From Wolbachia sp. (lineage in GTDB: Bacteria > Pseudomonadota > Alphaproteobacteria > Rickettsiales > Anaplasmataceae), in NCBI GenBank assembly GCA_022836975.1, contig JAIXMJ010000002.1, forward strand, positions 904 through 18,512: DNA of 17,609 bases, read 5' to 3'. The notes below the pieces were generated by a model, which saw only the letters and a program-made list of their open reading frames with translations, was not told the DNA's origin and did no database searches. Both the position numbers and the translations under genes were made by a program. The stretch's first letter is position 1. Each line of letters begins with the position of its first letter. Below, piece after piece: positions 15,287 through 17,609 of the stretch.

Positions 15287-16054
15287 CTATTTATGAAGAG
15301 AGCTAATAATTTTTTTCTTTCTTTCTATCAATTTACATATAAAAATGGATAATTCGTACAAAATAAGCATTGGTATTGCAAGTCCCACCTGGCTCAATAC
15401 ATCTGGTGGAGTTAAAATTGCAGCTATAATAAAAATTAGTACTATAGCAATTCTACGTTTGTTAGATAAGCTTTTTGCAGTTAACAACCCTATTCTAACC
15501 ATTAATGTAAGTATAACAGGAATCTGAAACGCAGTACCAAACGCAAACATAAATTGAACAACAAGATCTAAATACTCACTGACAGATGGCATGAATTCTA
15601 TAGGTATATCAAAGGATTTACTGCTATGCTCAAAAGTGATAAAAAATTTCCATGCTAGTGGGAATATGTAATAGTAAACTACAGTTGCTCCTGTAACAAA
15701 TAAAGCTGGTGTTGCAATAAGATATGGTAATAATACCGCTTTTTCATCTTTGTATAAACCAGGTGCTAGAAACATATAAAATTGCCATATGAATATTGGG
15801 GCAGAAAATAAAAGGGCACTCATTATTGCAACTCTTAAATAAACAAAGAATGCTTCTGTTAAATCTGTATATATTAGAGAGAAATCCTTATCATCTTTTG
15901 CTACTTCTATTAGTGGAGTAAGTAAAAAACGGTATATATTCTCTTTAAAATAATAACATAAACCAAAAATGACACAGAAAAATAAGAAGCAAAAAAGTAT
16001 TCTTCTTCTTAACTCTTCCAAATGTTCATAAAATTTAATCTTACTCTGTTTCAT
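15287..16054 (-). CDS. tatC: Twin-arginine translocase subunit TatC
   Basis: TatC is the multi-spanning inner-membrane receptor for twin-arginine signal peptides of folded exported proteins. The 255 residues contain about six hydrophobic segments. The N-terminal cytoplasmic motif HLEELRRR is at 11-18. FLAPGLYKDEKAVLLP at 95-110 includes the signal-recognition glutamate E104. FGTAFQIPV at 172-180 has Gln where E. coli has Glu170, a variation I believe is common in alphaproteobacteria. AAILTPPDVLSQ at 211-222 is the conserved periplasmic loop. The ATG at 16054 overlaps the 3' end of gap by 14 bases. No tatA or tatB gene is in the window. Confidence 0.97.
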   Translation of the reverse strand: MKQSKIKFYEHLEELRRRILFCFLFFCVIFGLCYYFKENIYRFLLTPLIEVAKDDKDFSLIYTDLTEAFFVYLRVAIMSALLFSAPIFIWQFYMFLAPGLYKDEKAVLLPYLIATPALFVTGATVVYYYIFPLAWKFFITFEHSSKSFDIPIEFMPSVSEYLDLVVQFMFAFGTAFQIPVILTLMVRIGLLTAKSLSNKRRIAIVLIFIIAAILTPPDVLSQVGLAIPMLILYELSIFICKLIERKKKIISSLHK

Positions 16055-17030
16055 TTACACATAATAGCGCTATATCTAACATTCTAAGTGTGTATGCCCA
16101 TTCATTATCATACCATGCGGCAACTCTATAAATATCACCAACATTATATGTACCTGTTAAATCTACTACTGCACTATAAGGATTATGTATAAAATCCACT
16201 GACACCAAAGGATCTTTACATACAGTAAGTATTTCACTGGTTGAATTTTTAAAAATTTCATTTATTGTTTCAACAGTTAATTTTTGGTTAGTAGTAAATT
16301 TAAAGTCAACCATAGAAACGTTAGCAACAGGTACTCTTATAGCAGTACCGTCTAATCTTCCTTTTAATTCTGGTATAACAGAACCGATTGTTTTTGCCGC
16401 TCCGGTTGTGGCTGGAATCATAGATAATCCACAAGCTCTTGCTCTGCGTAAATCTTTATGGTTACCATCCAAAATATTCTGATCATTAGTATAAGCATGT
16501 ATAGTAGTCATGAAGCCATTTACTATACCCACATTAGAATGCAAGGTGTGTACAATAGGCGCAAAACAATTTGTAGTGCATGATCCTGCTGATATTATTC
16601 TATGATTTTGATCCAACATATAGTTATTTACACCATAAATTATGATGACATCAGCATCTGGAACTGGAGCAGAAACAATTATTTTGTTAGCATTATGTTT
16701 TGCTGCTTCTGCACGTTTATTAAATGCACCAGTACATTCTAATACTATGTCAGTGTCCCATGGTATATCTCCAGGATCGCGCTTCCTATATAAAGGGAAT
16801 TTTTTATTGTTGATAGATAACCAGCTCTCATCATTATTGAAATCAACATCACCATTAAACTTACCGTGAACAGAATCATACTTAACTAAATGTGCATGAT
16901 GACCTGCTTCACATGATCCATTTACAGCTACAAGCTCTATTTGCTTGCTATATTTCTCCACTTCAAAAATAGCACGTAGTACACTTCTTCCTATTCTTCC
17001 CAAACCATTAATTCCTACACGTATTGCCAT
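16041..17030 (-). CDS. gap: Glyceraldehyde-3-phosphate dehydrogenase (possibly NADP-preferring)
   Basis: GAPDH interconverts glyceraldehyde 3-phosphate and 1,3-bisphosphoglycerate. The 329-residue protein has the Rossmann motif INGLGRIGR at 7-15, the active-site SAGSCTTNC at 147-155 with Cys151, the catalytic His178 in TTIHAYTND, and WYDNEWAYT near the end. The residue after the second beta strand, normally Asp in NAD-specific enzymes (VND), is Gly38 (VNG). The downstream coenzyme loop usually read as Leu-Pro is Gly189-Asn190 (ILDGNHKDLRRARA). Both changes parallel NADP-using GAPDHs. This would suit a bacterium running this step in the gluconeogenic direction, but that is inference. It is the first gene of the gap-tatC-murA-thyX cluster; the ATG start lies just downstream of an extended -10 promoter. 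Confidence 0.97.
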   Translation of the reverse strand: MAIRVGINGLGRIGRSVLRAIFEVEKYSKQIELVAVNGSCEAGHHAHLVKYDSVHGKFNGDVDFNNDESWLSINNKKFPLYRKRDPGDIPWDTDIVLECTGAFNKRAEAAKHNANKIIVSAPVPDADVIIIYGVNNYMLDQNHRIISAGSCTTNCFAPIVHTLHSNVGIVNGFMTTIHAYTNDQNILDGNHKDLRRARACGLSMIPATTGAAKTIGSVIPELKGRLDGTAIRVPVANVSMVDFKFTTNQKLTVETINEIFKNSTSEILTVCKDPLVSVDFIHNPYSAVVDLTGTYNVGDIYRVAAWYDNEWAYTLRMLDIALLCVNETE

Positions 17031-17050
17031 AGTTTTGTTGAAAAATATTA

Positions 17051-17059
17051 ATTATAGCA
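17051..17059 (-). promoter_or_regulatory. Extended -10 promoter of gap
   Basis: On the minus strand TGCTATAAT is a perfect -10 box with the TG extension, ending about 20 bases before the gap start codon. No good -35 is present at the expected distance, which the extended -10 can compensate for. It would drive gap-tatC-murA-thyX. Confidence 0.5.
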
Positions 17060-17098
17060 GTATATTTCATTATGTTTACATTTTTAATATTAGAAATC

Positions 17099-17126
17099 TT
17101 GCATAGCTATACATTCATAGTATACA
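17099..17126 (+). promoter_or_regulatory. Probable promoter of the interrupted gene at the right edge
   Basis: TTGCAT (17099-17104) and TATACA (17121-17126) are spaced by 16 bases. They lie about 40 bases upstream of an ATG with a good Shine-Dalgarno sequence. Confidence 0.45.
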
Positions 17127-17165
17127 ATTAAAGTGTAGGCTTTAATATACAGTAGGAGTGATAAA

Positions 17166-17311
17166 ATGTTAGAAGGAAAATTTTTACCAGAAAATACGCC
17201 AATAGCAATGCTGTGGCTTGTAAAAGATCCTACAAAAGTGAGATCTGATAGGCTTCCATTACCAGATAATGAGCGTCATCCATATAAAGCCAGATTATTG
17301 AATTGGGCTGA
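17166..17311 (+). pseudogene. 5' part of an unknown gene, truncated by an IS5-like insertion
   Basis: The start is convincing: AGGAG at 17154-17158 with seven bases of spacing to the ATG, and a promoter-like pair upstream. The first 48-49 residues begin MLEGKFLPENTPIAMLWLVK and continue through a charged, proline-containing segment; they match nothing I recognise. The frame then runs on to a TAG at 17373-17375, but its last 20 codons are antisense to the end of a transposase on the other strand. The native gene therefore appears to stop at the IS junction (near 17308-17312). The missing 3' part, if it survives, would lie beyond the window on the far side of the IS. Confidence 0.5.
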
Positions 17312-17609
17312 GAGCCTGTTCACAATCTTTTTAACAATAGAACAGAGAAAGCTAAAACAACCATTTGCAGGCTAGTATTAAGCTTTCTTTCACAGTTTTT
17401 CCATAACCTCCTACATTTATCTAGCCAGGCAAAAGACCTCTCTACAACCCATCTTTTTGGCAATACAACAAATGAATGTAGCTCATTGCGCTTTATTACT
17501 TTAACAGTTGCACCAATAATTGTCTTGATTTGAGTTGCAAAATTTTCCCCTGTATAACCTGCATCAACCAGTATACTCTGAACTTTGGAGAGATTTTCTC
17601 TTGCTCTAC
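17312..17609 (-). mobile_element. IS5-family insertion sequence, 3' end only (extends past the window)
   Basis: The element begins near GAGCCTGTTCACAATC (17312 onward), which has the look of an IS5-type terminal inverted repeat. It carries the end of a transposase gene on the minus strand and runs off the right edge. TGA at 17309-17311 could be a three-base target duplication of the TNA type used by some IS5 subgroups; without the other end this is untested. Confidence 0.7.
17320..17609 (-). CDS. IS5-family DDE transposase, C-terminal part
   Basis: The minus-strand frame is open from the window edge to a TGA at 17320-17322, giving about 95 residues of the C-terminal catalytic region. ILVDAGYTGENF carries the usual aspartate motif. 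The signature RWVVERSFAWLDKCRRLWKN contains the catalytic glutamate in the typical Y-(2)-R-(3)-E-like setting of IS4/IS5 transposases. It ends LNTSLQMVVLAFSVLLLKRL. Transposases of this kind are common in Wolbachia. The 5' part is outside the window, so intactness cannot be judged. Confidence 0.88.
   Translation of the reverse strand, partial: RARENLSKVQSILVDAGYTGENFATQIKTIIGATVKVIKRNELHSFVVLPKRWVVERSFAWLDKCRRLWKNCERKLNTSLQMVVLAFSVLLLKRL

Overview
The window is an AT-rich (roughly two-thirds A+T) stretch of a reduced alphaproteobacterial chromosome. It most likely comes from an intracellular member of the Rickettsiales, family Anaplasmataceae, and Wolbachia is my best guess. Reasons: the L34 protein and housekeeping proteins look rickettsial, the gene order is scrambled (atpD-atpC sit apart from the other ATP synthase genes), small operons are tightly overlapped, thymidylate synthase is of the ThyX type, murA is kept, and repeats plus an IS5-like element occupy the gene-poor parts. 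IS elements argue for Wolbachia over Ehrlichia or Anaplasma. This is inference from reading, not a database match.

Layout: 1-265 has no gene but carries one copy of a 101-bp dispersed repeat. On the minus strand, 266-4914 reads as rpmH > rnpA > an 86-residue unknown protein > mnmG > recG (ribosome and RNase P components, tRNA modification, recombination repair). On the plus strand, 4991-7762 holds a pstC-like phosphate permease followed by atpD and a very short atpC. argS lies convergent on the minus strand (7806-9506). A gene-poor 765-bp stretch (9507-10271) carries the second copy of the 101-bp repeat, a pair of terminal-inverted-repeat-like sequences and a few doubtful tiny reading frames. 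A lone secretin-like lipoprotein (10272-11693, minus) is divergent from tsaC-holB (11764/11776-13081, plus). A compact minus-strand cluster gap > tatC > murA > thyX (17030 down to 13070) converges on holB, with the two stop codons overlapping. At the right edge, a plus-strand gene start with a good promoter and ribosome binding site runs into the 3' end of an IS5-family transposase.

Most genes are ordinary housekeeping functions. The points that merit attention are: (i) rnpA, which is out of frame by one base exactly at a run of nine A's; (ii) a perfect 18-bp palindrome inside thyX whose 14-bp centre equals the ParB-binding parS core; (iii) a GAPDH whose coenzyme-selectivity positions resemble NADP-using enzymes; (iv) an ATP synthase epsilon subunit of only 85 residues, lacking the C-terminal helical domain; (v) the repeat/MITE-like intergenic region; and (vi) the IS-interrupted gene. 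I found no CRISPR array, tRNA, rRNA, toxin-antitoxin pair or defence island, and nothing that amounts to a wholly new multi-gene system.
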